A stretch of 64,000 bases of DNA from assembly GCF_900168055.1 (NCBI RefSeq), contig NZ_FUYS01000001.1, positions 620,001 through 684,000 of the forward strand, written 5' to 3'. Shown in pieces: positions 20,201 to 29,537 of this stretch (positions within the stretch are counted from its first letter, which is position 1; the number at the start of each line of letters is the position of its first letter). Position numbers and translations under genes: made by a program. A model generated the notes under the pieces. The model saw nothing but the letters and a program-made list of their open reading frames with translations, had not been told where the DNA came from and ran no database searches. This stretch comes from Parapedobacter luteus (lineage in GTDB: Bacteria > Bacteroidota > Bacteroidia > Sphingobacteriales > Sphingobacteriaceae).

Positions 20201-20429
20201 GGATGTACAACAGGCTGTCCGGGTACCGAAGCTGCATTTCTGTTTCGAAAAACCCGTAATTCATCATCCTCGACCCCAGGTTGTTGCCAATTAAAATAAT
20301 GCGTGAGCCCTTTTTTATTTTGAGTGTATTCGGATTTGAAGTACACTGTAAAGCAGATATCAAGGCTAGTGTCGCTCCGAATAAGGTAATTAAACGAATG
20401 ATATTCATGCGTGGATGTCTCTTCTTCAT
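17235..20429 (-). CDS. GDSL/SGNH hydrolase - PVC-type dehydrogenase - cytochrome c fusion
   Basis: 1064 aa. An N-terminal signal with a possible lipobox (ISALQC) is followed by an SGNH/GDSL-like domain at about 35-290 (IILIGNNLGSRMMNYGFFET; ADIIIAFFGYVESF; DGSQLNKTGYAKF). Then come a membrane-bound-dehydrogenase-type beta-propeller at about 380-730 (LWIATMPSYPHWRPGDPKP; EDTDNDGKADKQTVFADKL), a HEAT-like region, and a C-terminal class I cytochrome c with C945-I-T-C948-H949 and a later VPMTPFGGLLDDKEVAAVL supplying the Met region. Such modular proteins are typical of Planctomycetes/Verrucomicrobia and some Bacteroidota. Probably a periplasmic sugar or carbohydrate-ester oxidase passing electrons to its own haem. 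Confidence 0.88.
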   Translation of the reverse strand: MKKRHPRMNIIRLITLFGATLALISALQCTSNPNTLKIKKGSRIILIGNNLGSRMMNYGFFETEMQLRYPDSLLYIRNMCDPGNTPGFRPHSGRPSPWAFPGAEQFQRELTNDPNNQGHWETPDEWLTRHRADIIIAFFGYVESFQGEEGLRRYKDELDAFIKHTLQQHYNGVSAPQLAIVSPIAFEDLSGKHDLPDGKKENRNLSMYTQAMKEVARNNNVHFVDMYTPSKKWFNKNGWFVKNDEPLTIDGSQLNKTGYAKFAIQLADNVFGNVKPTDETHRELVHAAVMEKNWVWHKDIKMPNGVQAFGRRYDPFGPDNYPAEIAKIREMTALRDEAIWKAVKGEKMNLDSADGRTLPLPEVKTNYRPSNKNGNPTYLYGAEAVRQLRTAPGYEIALFASEEEFPDLKKPVQLTFDNQGRLWIATMPSYPHWRPGDPKPDDKIIILEDTDNDGKADKQTVFADKLHLPMGFEIAPEGVYVSQGMDMVLLKDTDGDGKADTKEVLLSGFDDHDTHHAHHAYTADPSGAIYMGQGVFLLSDIETAYGPVRGTNGGFFRYDPNRRKLEFTAQLSIPNPWGIAFDEWGQNFYAETSGPDVSWMMPGSVRPTYGKFTPKSRNLIEDKHKVRPTSGLEFVSSRHFPDDVQGDMLINNTIGFLGMKQHTMTDDGTGYKSQHRQDLIWSVDPNFRPVDMEFAPDGSLYLIDWHNILIGHMQHNQRDPLRDHTHGRVYRITYPSRPLVKPAKIAGASIDTLLDNLKLPEYRTRYRTRRELRGRDAGEVLKHLKTWVNNLDARDPRYEHHLLEGLWVSWGLNQVDQSLLRRLLQAKDYRARAAAVRVLRYTGHQVTDQAELLKQAAADVHGRVRLEALVAASWLDEGQALPVLEEAAKHPLDDWMTDAYRAALARVEGHVEETKKEEIVNTDLTGTDLALYKQGKLIYEQDGFCITCHQADGKGLEAAGFPPLAGTEWVTGDEARLIKLTLKGLQGPIEVLGKSYPGQVPMTPFGGLLDDKEVAAVLTYVRNSFGNKGTAIDPEQVKAIRAVIADKKSFYTPEELLKEHPLPR

Positions 20430-20929
20430 ATAAGTTTACTAAAATACCCGGCCATACCTTCGGCGATGCTTTTACAACGATGTGGCAGTCAACCGTTTTA
20501 TGGACGCTCGGTGCATTTGCTGTTGTGACAGTTATTAGGTTATAACATAATTGGCTGTTATAAAAAACTGGAGCCAATGTTACTTATTGTTTTTCAATTA
20601 ACCGTCATGGTCTGTCCTTATCTGTCCTTGGTGATCTGCGGTTCCACCATGGTGGTAAGTGCCGTTTTCTTTTCAAAAAAGGCCTTTTTTAATCCCTGAA
20701 TTTTTTCTTATTTTGGGCTGCCATGAAAGTTCAGGATAGGACAGGATAGCATTACATAGCTGATACGGTATCTTTGTGTACGTTCCAGGGAATGATGTTG
20801 CGAATGACATGAAGGGACAATCAGCGTTTGGATATCCGAAATTGTTTTATCAATCGGCTTTTTGGCAGGGTAAATTAAAACAATAGATACAAATAGCTAA
20901 TTTATTAGACCAGTTAAAACCTTTTTAAT
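20430..20929. promoter_or_regulatory. Divergent intergenic region with promoter-like and operator-like sequences
   Basis: 500 bases without a gene between the divergent 1064-aa fusion gene and the MFS gene. It holds an 8-bp inverted repeat (TTATAACA at 20540-20547, TGTTATAA at 20556-20563, 8-base spacer) that could be an operator near the minus-strand gene. A TATCTTTG at 20769-20776 matches the Bacteroidota -7 consensus TAnnTTTG on the plus strand, but I could not place a good -33 TTTG for it. No small reading frame stands out. Confidence 0.35.
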
Positions 20930-22195
20930 ATGAACGAAAACATTAACAGGACCGCTTTGTTCAATGGGTCATGCTTCGCACTCATCACTACCGCTTTTAC
21001 ATTTGCCATCCGCGCAGGGATTTTGCCGCAGCTTGGCCAAGAATTTAATTTAAGTGCCGAACAGCTTGGATTTATCAATTCGATGTGGTTTTTAGGCTTT
21101 CCCATCTCCATGATTATTGGTGGTCTGGTGTATCACTCTTTTGGAGCTGCAAACATCATGAGGGTGGCTTTCGTAGCGCATACCTTAGGCATTTTGCTTA
21201 CCATTTATTCCGGTGGATATGCCGGTTTATTGATTTCCACCTTGTTTATCGGGTTTGGTAACGGCTGTACCGAAGCCGCATGCAATCCGATGATTGCAGA
21301 CATGTACTCCGATAATCACATCAAAATGAATAAAATGCTCAACAGGTTTCATATGTGGTTTCCTGGGGGTATTCTTTTGGGAGCGCTCATTTCCAAATTT
21401 ATGACTGATTTTGGTGGGGTTCTTCAGCAATGGCAAACACAGATGTGGATATTGATGATTCCTACCATCATCTATGCCATATTGTTCTATGGAAAAACAT
21501 TTCCTCGGCCCAAGGTTGAAGGTGCAACCTCGCTCGCACAGAACTTTAAAGCAATGGGTACGCCTACCTTCATTTTTTTGTTTTGCTGCATGGCGCTCAC
21601 AGCCATTAGCGAATTTGGCCCGCAGCAATGGGTGTCTATTGTCATGAGCCATAGTGGAGCGGACAGCATGCTTATCTTGGCCCTTACAACGGGTTTGATG
21701 GCGGTGGGACGCTTTTTTGCGGGGCCCGTTGTCCGTGTATTAGGGCAGACAGGCGTACTGTTGGGCGGCGCGATATTCGCAACCCTCGGTATCTATTTAT
21801 TCAGCGTCGTCACCGGACCAATGGCCTATTTCGCAGCGGTGGTATTTGCTTTGGGGGTTTGTTATTTCTGGCCGGTGATGGTGGGCTCGGCCGCTCAACG
21901 TGTTCCGCTCAGTGGTGCGTTGGGAATGTCTGTAATTGGAGGAGTGGGCATGTTTTCCACGGCTATTTTCCAGCCCATTATCGGCAGTTGGATTGACGGA
22001 GCCCGGGAAAAAAATGCCTCCGCTGGACTAACCGATTCGGCCCTGGAGCTTGCTACCGGCCAGGATGCTTTGGCTAAAATGGTTTCATTCCCCGCTATTT
22101 TGATTGTTTTGTTCATCATTTTCTTCTTCTGGCAAAAAAGTTTGAAAGGCAAGGCTGCATCAATTACTGCAGCAACACAGCCGCCAATACATTAA
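20930..22195 (+). CDS. MFS transporter (probable sugar or sugar-derivative permease)
   Basis: 421 aa with about 12 membrane segments and typical MFS length. The N-terminal half has SMWFLGFPISMIIGGLVYHS and FIGFGNGCTEAACNPMIADM; the C-terminal half has MSVIGGVGMFSTAIFQPIIG. It lies alone, about 250 bases before the second SusC. It probably carries the sugar product released by the periplasmic enzymes across the inner membrane. Family sure, substrate unknown. Confidence 0.88.
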   Translation: MNENINRTALFNGSCFALITTAFTFAIRAGILPQLGQEFNLSAEQLGFINSMWFLGFPISMIIGGLVYHSFGAANIMRVAFVAHTLGILLTIYSGGYAGLLISTLFIGFGNGCTEAACNPMIADMYSDNHIKMNKMLNRFHMWFPGGILLGALISKFMTDFGGVLQQWQTQMWILMIPTIIYAILFYGKTFPRPKVEGATSLAQNFKAMGTPTFIFLFCCMALTAISEFGPQQWVSIVMSHSGADSMLILALTTGLMAVGRFFAGPVVRVLGQTGVLLGGAIFATLGIYLFSVVTGPMAYFAAVVFALGVCYFWPVMVGSAAQRVPLSGALGMSVIGGVGMFSTAIFQPIIGSWIDGAREKNASAGLTDSALELATGQDALAKMVSFPAILIVLFIIFFFWQKSLKGKAASITAATQPPIH

Positions 22196-22451
22196 TGGCG
22201 CCCGATTTCATTCAAAAGGCATCGCCGAGGGTAAGTAGCAAACAGCTGACCCCCTGTGGCGTGCCTGATGAACAGTGGACTGCCAAGAAATAAATCTGAC
22301 GTCGAGCGCTATTAAAAACGAATAGAATCACCGGGGGCATTAGCACTATCGTGATTCAATGGAATTGCTATGCCTATTGTTAAACGCTAAAAATATTCAT
22401 AATATGCTGAAAACCAATTAGATTTAACTTAATCAATTAAATTAACCAATT

Positions 22452-25400
22452 ATGAACAAGTGTAATGACAATCCAATCAACCGGCACCGCCATGCCGAAA
22501 AGCGATGGCAGCCTTGGCGCGTGAACGCCTCGTGTTTGCTTGCAATACTGACGATGGCTGTGGTCCACGCCGCATGGGCAGAACCGGAGCATCAGCAAAC
22601 AGTGCGCGGTCGGGTGACCGATGCTGGCCAGGTGCCCATCAGCGGCGTTACCGTTCTTGAGCAGGGTACCAGCAACAGTACCAGTACCAATGATCAGGGC
22701 GAATACACGATAACGTTAGAACATGGCGAAGGAGCGCTATTGGTGTTTAGTGGCGTTGGCTACGACTCGCAGGAAATACGCGTCACGGGAGCACAGCTTA
22801 ATGTGGTCATGGAACAAAGTCAAACCGATCTCGATGAAGTCGTTGTGGTGGGTTACGGTACACAGCGCAAATCCGACCTGACCGGAGCGGTGGGCACGGT
22901 ACGTGCGGAAGCTCTCCAAGAACGGCCCGCCTCGTCTTTGAACCAGGGCTTGGCCGGAAGGGTGACGGGGGTAAACGTATCGTCCAATTCGGGGCGGCCT
23001 GGGGGGAGAACCAATGTCCGCATCCGTGGGGCCAGCTCAATCAGTGTATCCAATAATCCCCTGTATGTGATTGATGGTGTGATTTTAAATACATCCGGGC
23101 TGCAAAATGGCAGCACACCCATCGACTATATCAACCCCAATGATATCGCTTCCATCGAAGTGCTGAAGGATGCGTCTTCGACGGCCATCTATGGCGCCCG
23201 TGGTGCCAACGGGGTTATCTTGGTAACGACCAAACGGGGCACATCCGGCGGAGGAGCACTGACCTATGATGCAGACTTCGGACTGGGCGTGGCCCCCAAG
23301 CTGCTACCCGTTTTAAACGCAAGGGAATTCCTGGAGGTAGAAGAAATCGCCTATGCTAACGCCCAAAAATATGACCCCGTCGGCTGGGCAACGGGCACCA
23401 AATATACAGACCCTCGTACTAAGCGGATCAACCCGCTGCTTTTCGATGCGCAGGGAAACCCATTGTATGATATCAACTGGCAGAAGGAAGCGTTCCGGGA
23501 GGCCTTTACACAAAATCATCAGCTGGGTTTCACCAATGGCAATGAAAAGGGAACTTATGGGGCATTCCTGAACTACCGCAATGAAAACGGGGTGGTGTAC
23601 GGCTCATGGCAAAAACGGTATGCCGGCCGCTTCGTGTTCGATACGGAGATTAAGGATTGGCTGAAAGTAGGCGGGTCACTGAGCTATAATGACCAAGATG
23701 AAAAGCAGGTAGACCAGTTGGACGGCGGCGGCATCACCATGGTCCGGCAGATTCTGGAGGCGTTGCCTATCGTGCCGGTTCGGTATGCCGATGGTTCATG
23801 GGCAAGCAACCGCGATTATCCAGGCATGGAAGGAGGGGATAACCCGATACGCGTCGCAGACGAACGGTTGTATTTCCTCCGTACCCAAACCATGCTGGGA
23901 AATATGTATGCCAACATCCGGTTGGCGGAAAATCTTGAACTCCGCTCCACACTCGGTACCAACATCATCAATCAGCGTACCGACTATTTTGCTGCGGCAG
24001 GGCTGCAATACATCTCCACCAACGGCAATGCATATGTAGGTAACAATCGGCTTAATTCGTGGCAGTTTGAAAACTACCTGACTTATAAAAAAGACGTTGG
24101 CCGTATCCACTCGTTGAATGCGATGTTGGGCCTTTCATGGCAGCACGTCAACAGTTTCAGCAGCCAGGCGAACGCCGAGGGCTTTTCGGATGCGTACTTC
24201 CAGTTCAACAACCTGGGCGCGGGTGCCACTGCACTGGCTCCGAGCTCTGGGGCGTCGGCCTATGGACTGAATTCTTATTTTACACGGTTAAACTATTCGT
24301 TGCTCGGAAAATACCTGGTGACCTTTACCGGCCGCATCGACGGTTCGTCGAAATTTGGGGAGCAAAACCAATATGCGTTTTTCCCATCGGCGGCGTTGGC
24401 ATGGCGGATCAGTGACGAAGATTTCATGCAAGCTATGCCTGCTATCTCAAACCTGAAGCTCCGTACGAGCTATGGGGCTACAGGCAACTCCGAGATTCCT
24501 TCCTATCGGGCGTTAGCTGGCATGAGCAATTATGCTGTGATCTTTGGCGGTGCCCGTGAAATAGGGATTGGGACCGGGCGGATGGCTAATCCGGCGCTTC
24601 AGTGGGAAAAAACCCATCAGGTGGACATCGGGTTGGAGCTGGGGCTTTTCGCCAATCGGGTAAACCTTGAAGTTGATCTTTATCGCCGGAAGGTAAACGA
24701 CATGTTGCTGGATGCTCCGCTGCCCCTGAGTAGCGGATATGGAAGCATCTACACCAATGTTGGCAGCATGGAAAATAGGGGGATTGAGATTGGCCTGAAT
24801 ACAACCAACCTACGGTCAGACCACTTCTCTTGGCATACCACATTCAACATTTCCATTAATCAGAACAAAGTTCTGGCGCTGTCCGGTGGCAGCGATATTT
24901 TTCCCGGCGCAGCCACCATCGTGCGGGTCGGCCAACCCGTGGGGTCGTTTTTTGGACGGGTGCACCTGGGCACATGGTCTACCGATGAGGCCGAAGAGGC
25001 AGCACGGTACAATATGCGGCCGGGAGATGTCAAATATCTCGACCTCAATAACGATGGCATCATCAATGACAACGACCGTGCAATTATCGGTAAGGGTATT
25101 CCCGACGGATTCGGAACCTTGCTGAACACCTTCCAATACAAGGCGTGGTCATTAACGGTCGACCTGCAATTCATGTACGGCAATGATGTGCTGGACCGAA
25201 GCATCCACTCGGCAGAAGACAGGCAAGGTATCGCCAACAGCTACAAGACGGTATTGAATGCGTGGACCGAAACGAACCAAAACACTCCGATAGCGCAAAT
25301 ACGGCCGATTAACGCCTATTATACCACCAATGACGACAGCCACAAGGTGTCGGATGCCTCTTTTATTAGGGGCCGGAACCTGCTGTTGGCTTATGTTTTT

Positions 25401-25598
25401 CCGGCGCAACTCGCGTCGCGGCTGAAACTGCAGCGTGTGCGGCTATTTGGATCGGTACAGAATTTTTTTGTAGCCACCAAGTACAGTGGTTACGATCCTG
25501 AAGTTTCCAATTCTAGCTCGGCTTTCGGTCAAGGGTACGGTCTGTATGATTATCCACGGCCAAGGGTATTTATGTTGGGCGTGAACATCGGACTATAG
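22452..25598 (+). CDS. SusC/RagA TonB-linked outer membrane receptor (no STN domain)
   Basis: 1048 aa. The signal lies within ASCLLAILTMAVVHAAWA. A carboxypeptidase-regulatory-like domain (VRGRVTDAGQVPISGVTVLE), the plug (DEVVVVGYGTQRKSDLTGAV; EVLKDASSTAIYGARGANG) and the barrel follow, ending YDYPRPRVFMLGVNIGL. Unlike the first SusC of the window it has no STN domain and no sigma/FecR pair next to it, so it is probably regulated otherwise. It is paired with the SusD gene 33 bases downstream. Confidence 0.95.
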   Translation: MNKCNDNPINRHRHAEKRWQPWRVNASCLLAILTMAVVHAAWAEPEHQQTVRGRVTDAGQVPISGVTVLEQGTSNSTSTNDQGEYTITLEHGEGALLVFSGVGYDSQEIRVTGAQLNVVMEQSQTDLDEVVVVGYGTQRKSDLTGAVGTVRAEALQERPASSLNQGLAGRVTGVNVSSNSGRPGGRTNVRIRGASSISVSNNPLYVIDGVILNTSGLQNGSTPIDYINPNDIASIEVLKDASSTAIYGARGANGVILVTTKRGTSGGGALTYDADFGLGVAPKLLPVLNAREFLEVEEIAYANAQKYDPVGWATGTKYTDPRTKRINPLLFDAQGNPLYDINWQKEAFREAFTQNHQLGFTNGNEKGTYGAFLNYRNENGVVYGSWQKRYAGRFVFDTEIKDWLKVGGSLSYNDQDEKQVDQLDGGGITMVRQILEALPIVPVRYADGSWASNRDYPGMEGGDNPIRVADERLYFLRTQTMLGNMYANIRLAENLELRSTLGTNIINQRTDYFAAAGLQYISTNGNAYVGNNRLNSWQFENYLTYKKDVGRIHSLNAMLGLSWQHVNSFSSQANAEGFSDAYFQFNNLGAGATALAPSSGASAYGLNSYFTRLNYSLLGKYLVTFTGRIDGSSKFGEQNQYAFFPSAALAWRISDEDFMQAMPAISNLKLRTSYGATGNSEIPSYRALAGMSNYAVIFGGAREIGIGTGRMANPALQWEKTHQVDIGLELGLFANRVNLEVDLYRRKVNDMLLDAPLPLSSGYGSIYTNVGSMENRGIEIGLNTTNLRSDHFSWHTTFNISINQNKVLALSGGSDIFPGAATIVRVGQPVGSFFGRVHLGTWSTDEAEEAARYNMRPGDVKYLDLNNDGIINDNDRAIIGKGIPDGFGTLLNTFQYKAWSLTVDLQFMYGNDVLDRSIHSAEDRQGIANSYKTVLNAWTETNQNTPIAQIRPINAYYTTNDDSHKVSDASFIRGRNLLLAYVFPAQLASRLKLQRVRLFGSVQNFFVATKYSGYDPEVSNSSSAFGQGYGLYDYPRPRVFMLGVNIGL

Positions 25599-25631
25599 CC
25601 ATAACAAAGGCAATATCAAAACGAAGAAGCG

Positions 25632-27137
25632 ATGAAAACCATATCAATAAAAAAATACATCACAATGGCCTTCACTGGTGGCGCATTGGCATTGAGCAGC
25701 TGCTCCGAATTTTTGAACGAGTCGGATCCGAGCAACTTTACCGTGGAGAATTATTTTACCAAGCCGGAGCATGCCCGGAGTTCGGTAAATGCTATTTATG
25801 CGAGTATGCGCGATCCGCTGTCAAGCGGTTTCGGCGGAGGGGCTTGGATGATGACCGAATTTGCGACCGGGTTGGCGGCCACGGATTTGGGGCAGGCCGT
25901 CAACAGTTATTTCGTCAAGGATTTGAATAACACATCTGACAACGGTTATGGCCAAACTATCTGGGCATCTTACTACCGAGGAATTGGGAATGCCAACCTT
26001 TCCATTGCTAAAATTCCGGAAATCACGATGGATAGCAACGAGGCGACCAGGCTGTTGGGCGAAGCACATTTTTTGCGGGCTTGGTATTATTTCGAACTGA
26101 TCCGTATGTTTGGCCACATTCCCTTGGTCACCGAACCCATTTCATTGCAGTCAGAGCAGCTAAGGCCGCTACAAGCCGATCCCGAAGCTGTCTACAATTT
26201 GATTATAGCCGATCTGACGGTTGCCGAGGAAGCAGGGTTGCCTTGGAGAGATCCTTCGGGAAGGGTTAGCTTGGGTGCAGTGAAGTCGTTGCTCGCGGAG
26301 GTGTACCTGACGATGGCAGGTTATCCATTGCAAAAGGGGGAAGCTTATTACAGGCTCGCAGCCGAAAAGGCTGAAGAGGTCATCAACTCGGGAACATTTG
26401 AGCTATTTGATGATTATGCCTCGCTGCATGATCCAAGCATGAAAAATATTATCGAGAATATTTTCATGATCCAGTTCAAGACGCAGATAATCGTGCCCAA
26501 CTGGCAGGTATCCATCATTCCCTACAACAAAAACATTTCACAGTATGCCGATGAGACCGGAGGCATCTATGCAACGGCGGATTTCGCTGAATCCTATGAG
26601 CCGGGTGATTTGCGGGCGCAGGAAAAGCAATTTTTCTTTACCCAATTTACCCACGAATCCAACCGAAACCAAGTGGTCGATCTCGGTGGATATTTCATCT
26701 GGAAGCTATTCGATGAGGTAGCGCAGACCACCACGGCAAACAGTGACCTGAATTGGTCTGTGATACGCTATGCAAATGTACTATTGACGTTTGCCGAGGC
26801 ATCTAACGAGGTCAACGGCCCTACCGCTGCGGCATACGACGCGGTCAACGCCATTCGGTCACGGGCTGAACTGGACGATCTCGAGAACTTGTCAAAGGAG
26901 AATCTGCGGGAAGCCATTTGGAAAGAACGGTGGTATGAATTGTGTTTCGAAAACAAAACGTGGTATGACATGGTGCGTTTGCGCAAGGCGTACAACGTCA
27001 GGACTAAGCAATTCGAAGATTTTGTAGGGCATCGGTTTACGTATGGGCCGGTGTTGAGAGAGCGGGAACTGCTATTCCCGATACCGACCAGCGAGGTGCG
27101 GAACAACACCAACTTGGTGCAAAACAGTGGCTATTAG
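25632..27137 (+). CDS. RagB/SusD family nutrient-binding lipoprotein
   Basis: 501 aa with a lipobox (LALSSC, Cys at about 23) and SusD hallmarks: EAHFLRAWYYFELIRMFGHI, VNAIRSRAELDDLENLSKEN, ERWYELCFENKTWYDMVRLR and the terminal LFPIPTSEVRNNTNLVQN. Partner of the SusC immediately upstream. No substrate can be inferred beyond a glycan or glycoside. Confidence 0.94.
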   Translation: MKTISIKKYITMAFTGGALALSSCSEFLNESDPSNFTVENYFTKPEHARSSVNAIYASMRDPLSSGFGGGAWMMTEFATGLAATDLGQAVNSYFVKDLNNTSDNGYGQTIWASYYRGIGNANLSIAKIPEITMDSNEATRLLGEAHFLRAWYYFELIRMFGHIPLVTEPISLQSEQLRPLQADPEAVYNLIIADLTVAEEAGLPWRDPSGRVSLGAVKSLLAEVYLTMAGYPLQKGEAYYRLAAEKAEEVINSGTFELFDDYASLHDPSMKNIIENIFMIQFKTQIIVPNWQVSIIPYNKNISQYADETGGIYATADFAESYEPGDLRAQEKQFFFTQFTHESNRNQVVDLGGYFIWKLFDEVAQTTTANSDLNWSVIRYANVLLTFAEASNEVNGPTAAAYDAVNAIRSRAELDDLENLSKENLREAIWKERWYELCFENKTWYDMVRLRKAYNVRTKQFEDFVGHRFTYGPVLRERELLFPIPTSEVRNNTNLVQNSGY

Positions 27138-27286
27138 TCGGGTGATTTACCACGTTTTAAGGATTAATTGTTTAAATTTGGAAGTCATAACCCAATAATA
27201 AATCAATCAATATCATATGGAAACAGGCAAGCTGTCAAAGCAGGCGTTATCATTAATCAATAATTGTAACAATAAAAAATAGCGAT

Positions 27287-28321
27287 ATGAGTACAACGAA
27301 TAATTTCCCCAAACTACACAATGCCACTTGGCCCGGAATTGTTGGCAAGGGCCCGGATTCGGAACCGGTAATCCCCTTTGACGACCTGCTGGCTTACACG
27401 GCCGCAGCAGAAGTCAACGGTATAAAATTCGACGGCGTAGACATCGGCTTGCTCGATCCGCATGTCGATATCAACGGCGGACGGGATGAGGCCAATCGGC
27501 TGGCAGACAAGGTGGCGGCGCATAACCTCAAGATCGGATCGTTGGTAGCCCCCATTTGGGCAGGTTCGGCAATGGGGAGTAAGGAGAGCCGGACGGTATT
27601 TGTAGATATGGTGCGCAAGGCCTGTCAGTTTGCCCAGCGTCTAAACGAATTGGGTATACGCCCTTACGGGGTAATCCGAATCGACTCCTCCTGTACACCT
27701 TCCGATTGGGCGGCCGATCCGGCAGGCAACACCAAGATTATCGCGGAAACGTTTCGCGAAGCCTGTGACGTGGCCGCCGATTATGGGGAGCGGCTAGCTG
27801 CTGAAGGGGAGATCTGCTGGGGCGGAATGCACAGCTGGAAAACCATGATCGATACATTGGAAGCGGTAGACCGGCCGAACATTGGCTTTCAAGCAGATAT
27901 GTCCCATACGTTTCTCTACCTACTGGGCTATAATAGGCCTGAAGACCGTATACTCCCTGAAAATTTTCAATGGGATGATCGGGAAGCACTCACCGAAGGG
28001 CTACGGGAGCTTACGCGTGCATTGCGCCCATGGACGATAGATTTCCATGTGGCGCAAAATGACGGGACGGTCTTCGGATCCGGCTCGCATGATAAGACCG
28101 GAAGGCATTGCTTGCCTAATGATCCGAATGGTAAGCTGGACATCGCCAAGGATGCGGGCCACTGGCTGCGCGACGAGCAGGGGCGGCTAACCAAGGCGTT
28201 CAACCATATCTGCTGGGATGGTTGTATGTTTTCCAATGCCGTGTTGAATCAGCAACAGACCTGGAACGATATTCTGGCAGCATTGATAAGTGTTCGCGAA
28301 GCACATGGGTGGCAAGCATAG
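27287..28321 (+). CDS. Xylose isomerase-like TIM barrel protein
   Basis: 344 aa. Sugar phosphate isomerase/epimerase fold: [18 protein letters not shown] near residue 45, a probable metal-binding Glu in [14 protein letters not shown], Asp/His in [14 protein letters not shown], His in [17 protein letters not shown], and a C-terminal [13 protein letters not shown]. Longer than the 282-aa epimerase earlier in the window. It lies 149 bases after susD and 28 bases before a Gfo/Idh/MocA gene, so it probably heads the sugar-ebo transcription unit. Confidence 0.82.
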   Translation: MSTTNNFPKLHNATWPGIVGKGPDSEPVIPFDDLLAYTAAAEVNGIKFDGVDIGLLDPHVDINGGRDEANRLADKVAAHNLKIGSLVAPIWAGSAMGSKESRTVFVDMVRKACQFAQRLNELGIRPYGVIRIDSSCTPSDWAADPAGNTKIIAETFREACDVAADYGERLAAEGEICWGGMHSWKTMIDTLEAVDRPNIGFQADMSHTFLYLLGYNRPEDRILPENFQWDDREALTEGLRELTRALRPWTIDFHVAQNDGTVFGSGSHDKTGRHCLPNDPNGKLDIAKDAGHWLRDEQGRLTKAFNHICWDGCMFSNAVLNQQQTWNDILAALISVREAHGWQA

Positions 28322-28349
28322 TGATTGATTAACAACAAAAACAAGAAAT

Positions 28350-29510
28350 ATGAGCGACAACAAGAAAAAATTGAGAATAGGATTAATCGGTTGCGGCTTC
28401 ATGGGCCGTACGCATGCCAATGGTTACAACCGGGTGCCCAACTTTTTCCCTGAATTGCAGTACCAACCGGTTTTACAGGCGGTATGTTCAAGACGGGAGG
28501 AAAAAGTAAAAGCCTTTGCCAATCAATGGGGGGTTGCTTCGTATGAAACGGACTGGCGGCAGCTCATCGCGCGTGACGATATCGATGCTGTTGATATTTG
28601 TACGCCCAATCACCTGCACGCCGAAATTGCTGTGGCAGCTGCCGAGGCAGGAAAAATGGTGCTTACGGAAAAGCCATTGGCCAGAAACCTGGAAGAAGCT
28701 AAGAGCATGGTAGATGCCGTCTCAAAAGCCGGTGTGCCCAATACCGTTTGGTATAATTACCGGCGTCTGCCCGCCGTGACCCTGGCGAAAAAAATCGTCG
28801 CCTCCGGCAAGCTCGGTAAAATTTTCCATTACCGCGCGAACTTCCTGCAAGACTGGACGATCAATGCCGACCTTCCGCAAGGTGGAGATGCCGCATGGCG
28901 GATGGATGTCGATGTAGCCGGGTCGGGGGTGACAGGCGATCTGCTTGCCCATTGCATCGATACGGCGATGTGGTTGAACGGTGGAATTACGGAAGTTTCG
29001 GCCGTTACCGAAACGTTTGTAAAGCAGCGCGTCCATCTGGATACGGGCAAATTGCAAGAGGTGGGAATAGACGATGCCTGTATCTTCCATTGTCGCTTTG
29101 CGAACGGGTCGCTGGGCTTATTCGAATCGACCCGGTATGCCCGGGGGCATAAAGCCCTTTATACCTTCGAGATCAATGGTGAGCATGCTTCGATTCGCTG
29201 GGATTTGCACGATTTGAACCGGCTGGAGTACTTCGATAACGCGGTCGATTCGGATGTCAAAGGGTGGAGCTCCATCCATGTGACGAATGGCGACCACCCT
29301 TACATGGAAAAATGGTGGGTGCCCGGTTTGGGTATCGGTTATGAACATAGTTTCGTTCATCAGGTTGCCGATTTCCTGAAAAGCCTGGAGACGGGCGAGC
29401 CCTGCCAGCCCGACTTCAAAAATGCGTATGAAACGCAAAAAGTTTGTGAGGCAGTTATCGAGTCTGCCAAGTCACGCAGTTGGAAGGGGACGGAGGTGGA
29501 AATTGGCTAG
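28350..29510 (+). CDS. Gfo/Idh/MocA family oxidoreductase
   Basis: 386 aa, cytoplasmic. N-terminal Rossmann fold with [16 protein letters not shown] (GxGxxG) near residues 12-27, the family EKP motif in [19 protein letters not shown], and a C-terminal substrate domain with [23 protein letters not shown](P)-dependent oxidation or reduction of a sugar ring carbon, often C3, is the family activity. Together with the DUF1080 protein encoded 27 bases downstream it fits a 3-keto-glycoside pathway. Confidence 0.92.
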   Translation: MSDNKKKLRIGLIGCGFMGRTHANGYNRVPNFFPELQYQPVLQAVCSRREEKVKAFANQWGVASYETDWRQLIARDDIDAVDICTPNHLHAEIAVAAAEAGKMVLTEKPLARNLEEAKSMVDAVSKAGVPNTVWYNYRRLPAVTLAKKIVASGKLGKIFHYRANFLQDWTINADLPQGGDAAWRMDVDVAGSGVTGDLLAHCIDTAMWLNGGITEVSAVTETFVKQRVHLDTGKLQEVGIDDACIFHCRFANGSLGLFESTRYARGHKALYTFEINGEHASIRWDLHDLNRLEYFDNAVDSDVKGWSSIHVTNGDHPYMEKWWVPGLGIGYEHSFVHQVADFLKSLETGEPCQPDFKNAYETQKVCEAVIESAKSRSWKGTEVEIG

Positions 29511-29537
29511 CGTTTGTTTTATCATAATCGACATAAG

